Both the position numbers and the translations under genes were made by a program. From positions 1 through 6,706 of the forward strand of contig JAQBPL010000149.1 of the NCBI GenBank assembly GCA_028287545.1: a DNA stretch of 6,706 nt. The letters are read 5' to 3'. The notes beneath the pieces were generated by a model. The model was not told where the DNA came from. It was given only the letters and a program-made list of their open reading frames with translations, and ran no database searches. How positions within the stretch are numbered: position 1 is the stretch's first letter; every line of letters begins with the position of its first letter. The stretch comes from Vulcanimicrobiota bacterium. GTDB lineage: Bacteria > Eremiobacterota > Eremiobacteria > Baltobacterales > Baltobacteraceae. Shown here piece by piece: positions 1 through 5,734 of the stretch.

Positions 1-1522
1 GCTGATCTTCCATCCCGAGCAGCTTCGCCGTCTCGGCCTGCGCGAGGCGCGAGACCGGGATCTTCGTCCACGACGAGACGATGTGGGCGATGTCGTCCTC
101 GGTGACTTTGAGGGTCTTGTCCTGGAGGGCGCGCTTGTCGGCCCACTCGGATTCGAGGCGCTGCTTCTCGAGGCGCAGCTTTTCCTCGCGGTCCCGAATC
201 GCAGCGGCCTTTTCGAACTCTTGCGATTTGACGACCGATTCTTTTTCTTGCTTGACCTGGCGGATCTGGTTCTCGATCTCGCGGATCTCGGGCGGCGGCA
301 GGGTGGCCTGCAGGCGCACGCGCGACGCGGCTTCGTCGATCAAGTCGACGGCCTTGTCGGGCAGGAAGCGATCCGCGATGTAGCGATCGCCGAGCTTGGC
401 GGCCGCGACCAGCGCTTCGTCGGTGATGGTGACCTTGTGGTGCGCCTCATAGCGGTCGCGCAGGCCCTTGAGGATCTCGACGGTCTCGTCGACCGACGGT
501 TCTCCGACCATGACCGGCTGGAAGCGCCGCTCGAGCGCCGAGTCCTTCTCGATGTGCTTGCGGAACTCGTTGAGCGTGGTCGCACCGATGCATTGCAGCT
601 CGCCGCGCGCGAGCGCGGGCTTGATGATGTTCGACGCGTCGATCGCGCCCTCGGCGGCACCCGCACCGACCAGCGTGTGCAGCTCGTCGATGAAGAGGAT
701 GATCTCGCCGGCGGCGCCGCGGATCTCGTCCATGACGCGCTTCATGCGCTCCTCGAACTCGCCGCGGTACTTGGTCCCGGCGACGAGGCCGGCCAGGTCG
801 AGCGTGATCACGCGCTTGTCGCGCAGGGGCTCGGGCACTTCACTCTTGATGACCCGCTGGGCCAGGCCCTCGGCGATCGCCGTCTTGCCGACGCCCGGTT
901 CGCCGATCAGCGCGGGGTTGTTTTTGGTGCGCCGGCTGAGGATCTGGATGACCCGCTCGATCTCGTTGGCCCGGCCGATGACCGGGTCGAGCTTGTTCTC
1001 GCGGGCGAGCGTGGTCAGGTCGCGGCCGTACGCGTCGAGCGTCGGCGTCTTCGACTTGCCCTTAGGCGCGGGCGGCTGGCCCTCGGCCCCGAGCAGCGAG
1101 GTCGTCTGGACCCGCACCTTCGCCGGGTCGACCCCCAGGTTGGTGAGGACACGGGCCGCCACGCCTTCACCCTCGCGGATGAGGCCGAGCAGCAGGTGCT
1201 CCGTCCCGATGTAGTTGTGGTTGAGCTGGCGCGCTTCTTCGAACGCCAGCTCGATCACGCGCTTCGCACGCGGCGTGAACACCATCTCCTGCTGAACGGT
1301 CTGGCCACCGCGCCCGACGATCGCCTCGACCTCCTGGCGCACCTTGGCCAGATTGACGCCGAGCGTCTCCAGCACTTTGGCGGCCAGGCTCTCGCCCTCG
1401 GAAATGATCCCGAGCAGGATGTGCTCGGTCCCGATGTAGTTGTTCCCGAGCCGCTGTGCTTCTTCTTGAGCAAGCACGATGCTGCGTCTCGCTCGTTCGG
1501 TGAACGGTTCCCACATTGACAT
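1..1522 (-). CDS. clpC: ATP-dependent Clp protease ATP-binding subunit ClpC, N-terminal 507 residues (gene runs off the left edge)
   Basis: AAA+ unfoldase that, by family knowledge, unfolds cytosolic proteins and feeds them to the ClpP peptidase. The minus strand reads [22 protein letters not shown] with no stop to the edge. Two Clp_N repeats cover about residues 3-150, each with a (Y)IGTEH(I/L)LLG motif. The first AAA+ domain follows, with Walker A GEPGVGKT at 207-214, Walker B IILFIDE at 274-280 and an arginine-finger region LERRF at 330-334. A charged coiled-coil middle domain with a UVR-like segment ([17 protein letters not shown]) lies at about 405-460; its short length argues for ClpC rather than ClpB. 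The window stops at KLLGMEDQ, just before the second AAA+ domain, so roughly 300 residues are missing. ATG at 1522 is preferred over ATG at 1516 because GGGGAG (1539-1534) lies 11 nt upstream of it, against 17 nt. It is divergent from the liv operon with no CIRCE or tandem CtsR heptads upstream. Alternatives within the family, such as ClpA or ClpE, fit less well. Confidence 0.96.
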   Translation of the reverse strand, partial: MSMWEPFTERARRSIVLAQEEAQRLGNNYIGTEHILLGIISEGESLAAKVLETLGVNLAKVRQEVEAIVGRGGQTVQQEMVFTPRAKRVIELAFEEARQLNHNYIGTEHLLLGLIREGEGVAARVLTNLGVDPAKVRVQTTSLLGAEGQPPAPKGKSKTPTLDAYGRDLTTLARENKLDPVIGRANEIERVIQILSRRTKNNPALIGEPGVGKTAIAEGLAQRVIKSEVPEPLRDKRVITLDLAGLVAGTKYRGEFEERMKRVMDEIRGAAGEIILFIDELHTLVGAGAAEGAIDASNIIKPALARGELQCIGATTLNEFRKHIEKDSALERRFQPVMVGEPSVDETVEILKGLRDRYEAHHKVTITDEALVAAAKLGDRYIADRFLPDKAVDLIDEAASRVRLQATLPPPEIREIENQIRQVKQEKESVVKSQEFEKAAAIRDREEKLRLEKQRLESEWADKRALQDKTLKVTEDDIAHIVSSWTKIPVSRLAQAETAKLLGMEDQ

Positions 1523-1533
1523 GACCTACGAAA

Positions 1534-1539
1534 CTCCCC
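1534..1539 (-). promoter_or_regulatory. Probable ribosome binding site of clpC
   Basis: Read on the minus strand the hexamer is GGGGAG, 11 nt before the ATG at 1522 and 17 nt before the in-frame ATG at 1516. The spacing is slightly long but favours the upstream ATG. This site decides the start between two ATGs separated by one codon. Confidence 0.45.
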
Positions 1540-1540
1540 G

Positions 1541-1555
1541 AGCGGCCCAGCCGCT
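1541..1555. repeat. Inverted repeat in the clpC 5' leader (6-bp arms, 3-nt centre)
   Basis: AGCGGC CCA GCCGCT is a perfect 6-bp dyad with a 3-nt centre. It lies just upstream of the clpC ribosome binding site, so in the clpC transcript it could form a small hairpin before the start codon. It does not match CIRCE or the CtsR heptad repeat. It may be chance in GC-rich DNA. Confidence 0.35.
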
Positions 1556-1565
1556 CCTGCCGCCA

Positions 1566-1598
1566 AGCCGCCGAAGTCTAAATTCTTTCGCGGCGGCT
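1566..1598. repeat. Inverted repeat with 8-bp arms around an AT-rich core
   Basis: AGCCGCCG at 1566-1573 is the exact reverse complement of CGGCGGCT at 1591-1598. The arms flank 17 nt of AT-rich sequence (AAGTCTAAATTCTTTCG). It sits 44-76 bp upstream of the clpC start, where a promoter, an operator or a leader hairpin would be expected. No T-tract follows on either strand, so it does not look like an intrinsic terminator. I do not recognise a regulator for it. Confidence 0.4.
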
Positions 1599-1816
1599 AG
1601 GTGACTATTAAACTGTACATCGGTTCGTTCAGTTTCATACCCTCAGCCGCGTGGGGCTGCCGGCATGGTTGGTTTCCTCGCTGGCCGAGGTGCCCTGCAA
1701 TCGATCCACACCGGAAAAAAGGTTCGCACGTTTGACCTCGTCCCAGCATGGAACCTGGGTGCCTTGGGGCGAACGGAGGGCTCTCCGCCGCACCCGAGAG
1801 GTTGCCTGCCATCCAT

Positions 1817-2692
1817 TTGACAGTCGCCCAACTGACGGACCAGCTCGTCAACGGGATCACTTTGGGGATGCTCTACATCCTCGTTGCCCTGGGGCTCAAC
1901 ATCATTCTGGGGCTCATGGGGGTGATCAACTTCTCCCACGGCGCCTTCTTCATGTTGGGCGCCTATTTGATGTATCAGTTCAACGGGATGCTCGGCTTTT
2001 GGCCGGCGATCCTGGTAGCGGCGGTCCTCGTCGGGCTGCTCGGGATGGCGTTCGAGTCGACGCTCATTCGGCCGCTCTACAAGCGAATACCCGAATACAC
2101 GCTGCTCCTCACCTTCGGAACGGCGCTGATCTTCGCCCAAATCGTCCGTAAGGTCTGGGGCGACGACGCGGTGCGGGTCGACACCCCGGCCTACATCCCG
2201 CAGTCGATCAACCTCGGCGGCCTGCAGTTCCCGTTCTACAAAGACGTGTTCTTGGTGCTGCTGACGGTCGTGATCCTCGCCGCCGTCTGGCTGCTGCTCA
2301 ACAAGACGAACATCGGCATCATCATCCGCGCCGGCACGCGCGACGCGGAGATGGTCAAGATCCTCGGCATCAACATGCCGCTGATGTTCACGCTGGTGTT
2401 CGGGATCGGCTCGCTGATGGCCGGACTCGCCGGCGCGCTCGCAGCGCCGATCTACGCGATCCAGCCGAGCCTGGCCTCGCAGTGGATCGTGCTGACCTTC
2501 GTCATCGTGATCGTCGGCGGCATCGGCTCGTTCTGGGGCGCGATCGTCGGCGGGCTGCTGATCGGCATCCTCTCGAGCCTGATGGCGCTGCTCTGGCCGC
2601 CCGCGGTCGACGTCACCGCCTACATCCTCATGGGGATCATCCTGTTGGTGCGGCCGCGCGGTTTGTTCGGCGTCGAGGGGCTCTTCGAATGA
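1817..2692 (+). CDS. livH: Branched-chain amino acid-type ABC transporter permease LivH
   Basis: Inner-membrane permease of the HAAT/Liv importer family and partner of LivM. The protein is 291 residues from TTG at 1817, matching the usual size of about 290-305. It is strongly hydrophobic with about eight membrane segments. It shows the family hallmarks NGITLGMLYILVALG at 12-26, GVINFSHGAFFMLGAY at about 35-50 (usually INFAHG), and the cytoplasmic coupling loop RAGTRDAEMVKILGIN from residue 171. It ends in the typical LLVRPRGLFG. ATG at 1748 would add 23 residues of Gly/Pro/Ala-rich sequence with lower third-position GC and no Shine-Dalgarno, so I judge that part to be leader. TTG at 1802 is a second option, but GAGAGG directly abuts it. 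From TTG 1817, the NG motif falls within two residues of where it does in E. coli LivH. The substrate is not readable from the permease; the family also transports urea, amides and other small molecules. The stop overlaps livM in ATGA. Confidence 0.93.
   Translation: MTVAQLTDQLVNGITLGMLYILVALGLNIILGLMGVINFSHGAFFMLGAYLMYQFNGMLGFWPAILVAAVLVGLLGMAFESTLIRPLYKRIPEYTLLLTFGTALIFAQIVRKVWGDDAVRVDTPAYIPQSINLGGLQFPFYKDVFLVLLTVVILAAVWLLLNKTNIGIIIRAGTRDAEMVKILGINMPLMFTLVFGIGSLMAGLAGALAAPIYAIQPSLASQWIVLTFVIVIVGGIGSFWGAIVGGLLIGILSSLMALLWPPAVDVTAYILMGIILLVRPRGLFGVEGLFE
2675..2680 (+). promoter_or_regulatory. Ribosome binding site of livM inside the 3' end of livH
   Basis: GAGGGG lies 8 nt upstream of the livM ATG at 2689. 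It supports that start and the ATGA stop-start overlap with livH, an arrangement typical of translational coupling. It is the clearest Shine-Dalgarno in the window. Confidence 0.6.
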
Positions 2693-3864
2693 CGGCCCAA
2701 CGACCAGCTCAGGGTGACACGCAGAGGACTCCGGGTGACGCACCGGGCCGCGTTCGCGCCATATTGACTCACCCGCTTCTGTGGACGGCGATCCTGTTTC
2801 TGTTCCTCCCGAAAATCGCCGGAGCGAACCCGTTCACCGGACAGTGGAGCGGTTTCGTCGGCATCGCGACGACGATGGTGATCTTCGCGCTGTTCGCCGG
2901 CGGCTTCAACCTGCTCTTCGGTCACGTCGGCGAACTCTCGTTCGGCCACGCCATGTTCTTCACGCTCGGCGCGTACACGACGGCGCTCTACACCAACGGC
3001 TTCAACGTCCAGGTCCTCGGCCACACGCTCCATCACGACAAGGGCGGGAACCTGGTGCTCGCGCTCGTGCTCTCGCTCGTCATCGCCCTGGCGTGGGCGT
3101 GGCTGCTGGCGCGCATCATCGTCCCGCGCTCGAGCGGGATCTACTTCTCGATGATCACGCTGGCGTTCGCGCAGGTGATCTTCTTCATCACCTACCGCTG
3201 GAGCGACCTCACCGGCGGTGAGGACGGCCTGCAGAACATCAAGCGGCCGCAGCTCTTCGGCGTCAACTGGCTCTCGAGCTCGGATCACTTCTATTGGTTC
3301 GCGGCGGTCTGCGCGTTCGTCGCGCTCTGCGGCCTGTACTGGATCCTGCATTCGCCGTTCGGCAGCGTGCTGCACGCGATCCGCGAGAACAAGCAGCGCG
3401 CGCGCTTCCTCGGCTACGACGTCGACAAATACCGCGTGAACGCGTTCGTCCTCTCGGCGATGTTCCCGGCGATCGCGGGCTGGCTGTGGACGTACTTCCA
3501 GCAGTCGATCAATCCGGACGCCGGCTCGGTCGAGTACTCGGGCAACGTCGTGATGATGTCGATGCTCGGCGGCATGCAGACGTTTCTCGGGCCGACGCTC
3601 GGTGCGTCCGTCTACTACGAGATGCAGAACAACGTCTCGCAGCTCACGAAGTATTGGGAAGCCTGGATCGGCGTCGTGTTCGTCGTCTTCGTCCTGGTCG
3701 GGCCGCGCGGCATCATGGGGCTCGTCGACGACATCCGGCACTACGGGTTTGCCACGGCGATTCGCCGCGGTTTCTCGCGCAAGGCGCGCGTCGAGACGGA
3801 GATGCAGGAAGAGCTCCCGCCGGTCGTCGAGGACGAGCCGGCCGCCACGGGGTCGGTGCACTGA
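2689..3864 (+). CDS. livM: Branched-chain amino acid-type ABC transporter permease LivM
   Basis: Second permease of the Liv/HAAT importer, expected to pair with LivH in the inner membrane. It has 391 residues. The start is fixed by the ATGA overlap with livH and by GAGGGG 8 nt upstream. A hydrophilic N-terminus of about 28 residues precedes the first membrane segment (LLWTAILFLFLPKIAG). The family signature FNLLFGHVGELSFGHAMFFTLGAYT corresponds to the usual GYAGQLSLGHAAFFGIGAYT. The coupling loop IRENKQRARFLGYDVDKYRVNAF begins at residue 231 and matches the LivM R-ENE-RA--LGY loop that docks on the ATPases. The membrane part ends at LVGPRGIMGLVDD. After it comes a hydrophilic, acidic tail of about 45 residues (EMQEELPPVVEDEPAATGSVH), longer than in E. 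coli LivM as I remember it. The stop overlaps livG by one base (TGATG). Confidence 0.94.
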   Translation: MTAQRPAQGDTQRTPGDAPGRVRAILTHPLLWTAILFLFLPKIAGANPFTGQWSGFVGIATTMVIFALFAGGFNLLFGHVGELSFGHAMFFTLGAYTTALYTNGFNVQVLGHTLHHDKGGNLVLALVLSLVIALAWAWLLARIIVPRSSGIYFSMITLAFAQVIFFITYRWSDLTGGEDGLQNIKRPQLFGVNWLSSSDHFYWFAAVCAFVALCGLYWILHSPFGSVLHAIRENKQRARFLGYDVDKYRVNAFVLSAMFPAIAGWLWTYFQQSINPDAGSVEYSGNVVMMSMLGGMQTFLGPTLGASVYYEMQNNVSQLTKYWEAWIGVVFVVFVLVGPRGIMGLVDDIRHYGFATAIRRGFSRKARVETEMQEELPPVVEDEPAATGSVH

Positions 3865-4619
3865 TGGCGAGCAACGGCGTGATCTTCCGTACCGAGGGTC
3901 TGACCCGGCGTTTCTCCGGGTTCACCGCGGTCAACAACGTCTCGATCGAGATCCCCGAAGGCGGCGTCCGTACGATCATCGGCCCCAACGGCGCCGGCAA
4001 GACGACCTTCTTCAACCTGCTCAGCGGCATGCTGCCGCCGAGCGAAGGGCGCATCTGGTTCCGCGACCGCGAGATCACCAAGCTCCTGGCCTACCAGCGG
4101 GCGCGCCTGGGCATCGCCCGCTCGTTCCAGATCACGAACATCTTCGGCCACCTCACCGTGTTCGAAAACGTGCGGCTCGCGGCGCAAGCCGTCAACGACG
4201 GCAAGGCGAACTTCTTCCTCCCGGCCTCGCGCATGGGGAAACTCGACGAGACGACGGAGCGGGTGCTGCACGACGTCGGCCTGTGGGATGCCCGCGCCGC
4301 GCTCGCCGAAAATCTTTCGCACGGCGATCAGCGCCGGCTCGAGATCGGCCTGGTGATCGCCAGCGATCCGCCGGTCCTCTTGCTCGACGAACCGCTCGCC
4401 GGGATGTCGCCGACCGAAACGCACGAGACGGTCGAGCTGATCCAGCGCATCTCGCCGGGACGCACAATCCTCTTGGTGGAGCACGACATCGACGTCGTGA
4501 TGTCGATCTCGACCACGATCACCGTCCTCCAAACCGGCGCCGTCTTGGCAACCGGCACGCCCGCCGAAATCCGCGGCAACGAAGCCGTGCAGCGCGCATA
4601 CCTGGGAGAATTGGCCTAG
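3864..4619 (+). CDS. livG: Branched-chain amino acid-type ABC transporter ATP-binding protein LivG
   Basis: Cytoplasmic ABC ATPase that should form a heterodimer with LivF beneath LivH/LivM. It has 251 residues, the normal LivG size. Walker A GPNGAGKTT is intact at 40-48. The Q-loop region follows (RSFQITNIFGHLTVFENV, a LivG hallmark). The signature is LSHGDQRRLE at 151-160, the LivG-type variant of LSGGQ with His for the first Gly and Asp for Gln. Walker B VLLLDEP is at 171-177 with catalytic Glu176, the D-loop (AGMSPTET) follows, and the switch histidine is His207 in VEHD. All residues for ATP hydrolysis by its own half-site are present. ATG 3864 overlaps the livM stop, which fixes the start; the Shine-Dalgarno is weak, so translation is probably coupled to livM. 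One base separates its stop from livF. Confidence 0.95.
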   Translation: MASNGVIFRTEGLTRRFSGFTAVNNVSIEIPEGGVRTIIGPNGAGKTTFFNLLSGMLPPSEGRIWFRDREITKLLAYQRARLGIARSFQITNIFGHLTVFENVRLAAQAVNDGKANFFLPASRMGKLDETTERVLHDVGLWDARAALAENLSHGDQRRLEIGLVIASDPPVLLLDEPLAGMSPTETHETVELIQRISPGRTILLVEHDIDVVMSISTTITVLQTGAVLATGTPAEIRGNEAVQRAYLGELA

Positions 4620-4620
4620 C

Positions 4621-5316
4621 ATGCTTCTCGAACTTGACCGCGTCAACGCGTATTACGACAAGAGCCATGTCTTGCAGAGCGTTTCGCTGGAAGTGGACGA
4701 GGGTGAAGTCGTCGCGCTGCTCGGGCGCAACGGGTCGGGGCGTTCGACGACGTGCAAGACGATCATGGGGCTGGTCCAGGCGAAGACCGGCACGATCCGG
4801 TTCAAGGGCAAGGAGATCACGAACAAGACGCCGTTTGCGCTCGCGCAGCTGGGGATCGCGTTCGTTCCGGAAGACCGCCGCATCTTTCCGAACCTCACCG
4901 TCGGCGAAAACCTGCGTCTGGCGTCGCTCGCGGGGCGCAAAGGTCACTGGACGGAGAAGCGCGTGTACGAGACGTTCGCGGTGCTCGGCGAACGCCGCGA
5001 CAAACCCGCGAAGCTCTCGGGCGGCGAGCAGCAGATGCTCGCGATCGCGCGCGCGCTCATCGCCAATCCCGACATCATCCTGCTCGACGAGCCGATGGAA
5101 GGGCTCGCGCCGCTCATCGCGCGCGATGTGGAAGCGGTCGTGCGCGCGATCCGCGACGAGGGCCACACAATCTTGCTGGTCGAGCAGAACGCGCACGTCG
5201 CGATGAGCCTCTCCAGCCGCGGCTACGTCCTCTCGAACGGCCGCGTCGTCGGTTCGGGAACGATCGCGGAGCTCAAAGCCGACGAGGCGATGATGCAGCG
5301 CTACCTCGCCGTCTGA
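4621..5316 (+). CDS. livF: Branched-chain amino acid-type ABC transporter ATP-binding protein LivF, with Arg in place of the Walker A Lys
   Basis: Second ABC ATPase of the Liv importer. It has 231 residues, the normal LivF size, and starts at ATG 4621 one base after livG, with GGAG 12 nt upstream. The fold motifs are all present: the Walker A region GRNGSGRSTT at 35-44, the LivF hallmark FVPEDRRIFPNLTVGENL, a canonical signature LSGGEQQMLAIARAL at 132-146, and Walker B IILLDEP with Asp156 and Glu157. Two departures from a textbook ABC ATPase are visible. Residue 41 is Arg (CGT at 4741-4743) where the P-loop Lys should be. The switch His is Gln189 in VEQN, which is usual for LivF proteins. A single-base error would not explain the Arg, because CGT to a Lys codon (AAA/AAG) needs several changes. 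Together with LivG this predicts one active and one degenerate nucleotide site. Confidence 0.94.
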   Translation: MLLELDRVNAYYDKSHVLQSVSLEVDEGEVVALLGRNGSGRSTTCKTIMGLVQAKTGTIRFKGKEITNKTPFALAQLGIAFVPEDRRIFPNLTVGENLRLASLAGRKGHWTEKRVYETFAVLGERRDKPAKLSGGEQQMLAIARALIANPDIILLDEPMEGLAPLIARDVEAVVRAIRDEGHTILLVEQNAHVAMSLSSRGYVLSNGRVVGSGTIAELKADEAMMQRYLAV

Positions 5317-5362
5317 GCCGTCACCGGAACCTTTGCCCGCGCTGGCGTATCGTACTCGACGT

Positions 5363-5674
5363 ATGGTGACGACCGAGATCGTGCGCGAGGCGCTCAAGGA
5401 CGTGGAAGACCCCGAGCTCCACATGGGCATCCTGGACCTGGGGCTCGTCTACGACGTCGCGTGCGAGGGATCGCAGGGTGAGGACGTCACCGTCACGATG
5501 ACGCTGACGTCGCCGATGTGCCCGGTCGGCCCGATGTTCAAGCAGGCGGTCCTCAGCAAAGTCGAGAGCGTCGAGGGCGTCAAGAACGCCAACGTGGAGA
5601 TCACGTTCAGCCCGCCTTGGGATCCCAAAACGATGGCGAGCGACGACGTAAAGCTGGCCCTCGGGATCTGGTAG
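5363..5674 (+). CDS. MIP18 family (DUF59) protein, probable iron-sulfur cluster assembly/maturation factor
   Basis: A small cytosolic protein of 103 residues, the usual size for stand-alone MIP18/DUF59 proteins (relatives include SufT and PaaD). Visible family motifs are VREALKDVEDPELHMGILDLGLVYDV at 7-32 with the DPE turn at 16-18, then TLTSPMCPVGPMFKQAV with the conserved Cys53. It ends in ITFSPPWDPKTMASDDVKLALGIW, the standard C-terminus (W-P--MS-D-K--LGI). Members act in Fe-S cluster assembly or in maturing particular metalloenzymes, probably through the Cys; the client here is unknown. ATG 5363 is chosen because the family begins about 5-7 residues before the VREAL helix. An in-frame TTG at 5333 would add ten unsupported residues, though GGAA stands just before it. 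It lies 46 bp after livF on the same strand and may be co-transcribed. Confidence 0.88.
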   Translation: MVTTEIVREALKDVEDPELHMGILDLGLVYDVACEGSQGEDVTVTMTLTSPMCPVGPMFKQAVLSKVESVEGVKNANVEITFSPPWDPKTMASDDVKLALGIW

Positions 5675-5689
5675 TTCCGCAACGCTGAC

Positions 5690-5710
5690 CCGCGGCGGGT
5701 AACGCCGCGG
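5690..5710 (+). repeat. Perfect 8-bp hairpin between the MIP18 gene and the cysteate-synthase-like gene
   Basis: CCGCGGCG (5690-5697), loop GGTAA, CGCCGCGG (5703-5710) forms a strong GC-only stem 16 nt after the MIP18 stop codon. No run of T follows (AGCCTGCCTGCC), so it is not a textbook intrinsic terminator. It may be a Rho-assisted or weak terminator, an mRNA-stabilising 3' structure, or a 5' leader structure for the next gene. Its left arm is also half of an overlapping dyad, ACCCGC-G-GCGGGT (5688-5700). Confidence 0.5.
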
Positions 5711-5720
5711 AGCCTGCCTG

Positions 5721-5732
5721 CCGATTCATCGG
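5721..5732 (+). repeat. Short dyad CCGAT-TC-ATCGG at the start of the cysteate-synthase-like gene
   Basis: A perfect 5-bp inverted repeat with a 2-nt centre ends two bases before the GTG start at 5735. Its right arm overlaps the only Shine-Dalgarno-like sequence (GGAG, 5731-5734). It could be an operator or could mask the ribosome binding site, but it is short enough to be chance. Confidence 0.3.
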
Positions 5733-5734
5733 AG

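Larger units (their letters stand above)
1523..1816. other. Divergent intergenic region between clpC and livH (leaders and probable promoters)
   Basis: About 294 bp with no convincing gene. It must hold the clpC promoter (reading left) and probably the liv operon promoter (reading right). The only AT-rich patch is about 1577-1640, which includes TATTAAACTGTACAT at 1606-1620. It stands out from the GC-rich surroundings and is the likeliest place for promoters, but I could not pair a good -35 with a good -10 at 16-18 bp on either strand. Several short inverted repeats are present: 1541-1555, 1566-1598, CAGCC/GGCTG at 1644-1659, CCTCG/CGAGG at 1676-1690, CCCAG/CTGGG at 1742-1759 and CGGAG/CTCCG at 1774-1787. 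In DNA this GC-rich, 5-bp stems are expected by chance, so only the longer ones are listed separately. Confidence 0.6.

Noticed and set aside
83..1519. A 478-codon open frame on the plus strand opposite clpC
   Set aside because: It is antisense to an unambiguous ClpC. Its translation is Leu/Arg/Asp/Gly-rich with no recognisable domain, as expected from the complement of a GC-rich gene.
1731..1737. A CtsR-like heptad (GGTCAAA on the minus strand) upstream of clpC
   Set aside because: CtsR operators are tandem heptads near the promoter. Only one copy is present and it lies about 210 bp from the clpC start.
1732..1760. Possible liv promoter with TTGACC as -35
   Set aside because: The sequence 17-18 bp downstream (CTGGGT/TGGGTG) has no resemblance to a -10 element.
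1817..1822. TTGACA, a perfect -35 hexamer
   Set aside because: No -10-like hexamer follows at 16-18 bp (CCAGCT is there), and the bases are better explained as the first two codons of LivH.
1643..2743. A 366-codon open frame on the minus strand opposite livH
   Set aside because: The translation is a run of Asp/Glu/Arg/His/Gln with no family features, and it lies opposite a clear permease gene; it arises from GC-rich codon bias.
2620..3861. A 413-codon open frame on the minus strand opposite livM
   Set aside because: Same pattern of charged low-complexity sequence antisense to a conserved gene; no start signal or domain supports it.
5690..5710. Intrinsic terminator after the MIP18 gene
   Set aside because: The stem is strong, but no T-tract follows it, so I list it as a hairpin of unknown role.
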